DNA from: Euryarchaeota archaeon UBA229
GTDB lineage: Archaea > Thermoplasmatota > Poseidoniia > Poseidoniales > Poseidoniaceae
Assembly (NCBI GenBank): GCA_002505355.1
Contig: DAUW01000036.1
Location: forward strand, 1,060-8,529
Reading direction: 5' to 3'
DNA: 7,470 nt
The position numbers and the translations under genes were made by a program. The number at the start of each line of letters is the position of its first letter. Positions within the stretch are counted from its first letter, which is position 1. The notes under the pieces are model-generated. The model was given only the letters and a program-made list of their open reading frames with translations. It did no database searches and was not told the DNA's origin. Positions 6,622 to 7,470 of the stretch are shown in pieces.

Positions 6622-7470
6622 TCACACCTCCAAGGCGGTCAATACTTGATCGAGTGCTTCAACCATGCCGAGGATGTGTTGCTCATTGTGCACTGTAGCA
6701 ATGAAGCCGATCTCATACGCTGATGGGGCTAGCATGTATCCTTTATCCAAGAGGCCGCGGTGAACATCTGAGTATAGAACTCCGGCGTTGCTTGGGATCA
6801 TATCTGCTCTTGGTGGTGGCGCATCTGATCCAGGAGAGAACCAAAACAGACTTCCGCGCCTTACTAACCGCATGGGATTGCCGTGTTTCTCTAGTACTGG
6901 TTCTACCTTGTCTTGAAGCAATTGGCCTAATTCCTCAAGTCTGTCATAAGCTTGCTCGTCAAGTAAGTCAAGCGTCATTATTCCTGCTGCCATAGCCAAA
7001 GGATTGCCTGAGAGGGTCCCCGCTTGGTATACTGGGCCAAGAGGCGATAGACTTTCCATTATCTCGGTTCTTGCACCATATGCACCAACGGGTAGGCCGC
7101 CACCAATGACTTTACCAAGCGCCGTTATATCTGGAGTCACACCGGACATATCACCGTAACTACCGTCCTTAAAACGGAAACCGCTGATAACCTCATCAAA
7201 AATTAGCAGCGCACCGTGCTTGTCACACAGCGCTCGCAGTTTAGCCAAATATTCGTGTCTCTGTACGAGTAACCCGTTGTTAGCCGGTAATGGCTCGATT
7301 ACTACAGCGGCAATGTCTTCGCCGTGCTCATTGAATAAGAATTCGACAGCATCTTCGTCGTCCAACGGAGCAACAAGAGTGGTGGCAACTGTGTCTTTTG
7401 GAATACCGGGGCTGCTCGCAATGCCAAAGGTCGCTAAGCCGCTTCCCGAGCTTACCATCAGAGAATCAAC
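6622..7470 (-). CDS. hemL: glutamate-1-semialdehyde 2,1-aminomutase (5' part outside window)
   Basis: PLP-dependent enzyme that turns glutamate-1-semialdehyde into 5-aminolevulinate, the committed tetrapyrrole precursor, in the C5 (glutamyl-tRNA) route. The frame is open to the right edge, and the first visible residues VDSLMVSSGSG align with family residues around 150, so about 282 C-terminal residues of some 425 are seen; the Met at 7458 is internal, not the start. Motifs: VVIEPLPANNG, IFDEVISGFR (the cofactor-contacting Asp), LGKVIGGGLPVGAYGAR with the Schiff-base Lys at 7111-7113, YQAGTLSGNPLAMAAG, and near the C-terminus GYMLAPSAYEIGFIATVH. All read as a functional GSA aminomutase rather than another class-III aminotransferase. 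It is the first visible gene of the minus-strand heme operon; hemA, B, C or D may lie upstream. Confidence 0.95.
   Translation of the reverse strand, partial: VDSLMVSSGSGLATFGIASSPGIPKDTVATTLVAPLDDEDAVEFLFNEHGEDIAAVVIEPLPANNGLLVQRHEYLAKLRALCDKHGALLIFDEVISGFRFKDGSYGDMSGVTPDITALGKVIGGGLPVGAYGARTEIMESLSPLGPVYQAGTLSGNPLAMAAGIMTLDLLDEQAYDRLEELGQLLQDKVEPVLEKHGNPMRLVRRGSLFWFSPGSDAPPPRADMIPSNAGVLYSDVHRGLLDKGYMLAPSAYEIGFIATVHNEQHILGMVEALDQVLTALEV
6625..6631 (-). promoter_or_regulatory. hemE ribosome binding site inside the end of hemL
   Basis: The minus strand reads GGAGGTG here, then TGATC, then TTG. The SD is made from the last codons of hemL (Glu-Val) and is followed directly by the hemL stop TGA (6622-6624). 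The 5-base spacer to TTG 6619 is ideal, which decides the start of hemE and implies translational coupling of the two genes. Confidence 0.6.

Noticed and set aside
7456..7458. ATG as the start of hemL
   Set aside because: The frame stays open to the window edge and the residues before it (VDSL) match the interior of GSA aminomutases, so it is an internal Met.
1..7470. CRISPR array, tRNA, insertion sequence, toxin-antitoxin or defence system
   Set aside because: No regular repeats, cloverleaf, transposase or small paired genes were seen; the window is filled by ordinary metabolic genes with no visible frameshift.

Overview
The window is a compact stretch of chromosome coding for seven genes, with no intergenic gap longer than about 60 bases. 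Five of the seven are heme-biosynthesis enzymes. There is no rRNA, tRNA, CRISPR array, insertion sequence or other mobile element. No marker gene fixes the organism. The enzymes HemF and a HemY/HemG-type protoporphyrinogen oxidase both use O2, so the organism is aerobic. The genes that head transcription units lack a convincing Shine-Dalgarno (SD) sequence, while some internal operon genes have a good one (GGAGGTG, GGTGA). That pattern, plus a MalE-like lipoprotein whose lipobox cysteine is followed by Leu, would fit a marine planktonic euryarchaeon of the Poseidoniia/Marine Group II kind. An uncultured aerobic bacterium remains fully possible, and the ferrochelatase looks Bacteroidetes-like. 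I hold the archaeal reading at about even odds.

Layout. Positions 1-1154 (minus) encode most of a MalE/UgpB-type sugar-binding lipoprotein that runs off the left edge. Positions 1197-1898 (minus) encode a SpoU-family RNA 2'-O-ribose methyltransferase. A 50-base divergent intergenic region follows, with an 8-base palindrome exactly midway between the two start codons. Positions 1949-2317 (plus) encode a single-domain rhodanese and 2375-3406 (plus) a ferrochelatase (hemH). Converging on hemH from the right is a tight minus-strand operon: hemL (right end cut off by the window), hemE, hemF, then the protoporphyrinogen oxidase gene. The hemH and oxidase stop codons share the four bases CTAG.

How the genes work together. 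HemL makes 5-aminolevulinate from glutamate-1-semialdehyde, the last step of the C5 route. HemE decarboxylates uroporphyrinogen III to coproporphyrinogen III. HemF oxidatively decarboxylates that to protoporphyrinogen IX, the FAD oxidase makes protoporphyrin IX, and HemH inserts iron to give protoheme. This is the classical protoporphyrin-dependent branch. The middle steps (hemB, hemC, hemD) and hemA are not in the window. No wholly new system is evident. The points most worth a second look are the bacterial-type heme branch if the host is an archaeon, the cysteine-rich insert of the ferrochelatase, the centred palindrome of the divergent promoter, and the zero-space convergent end of the two heme units.
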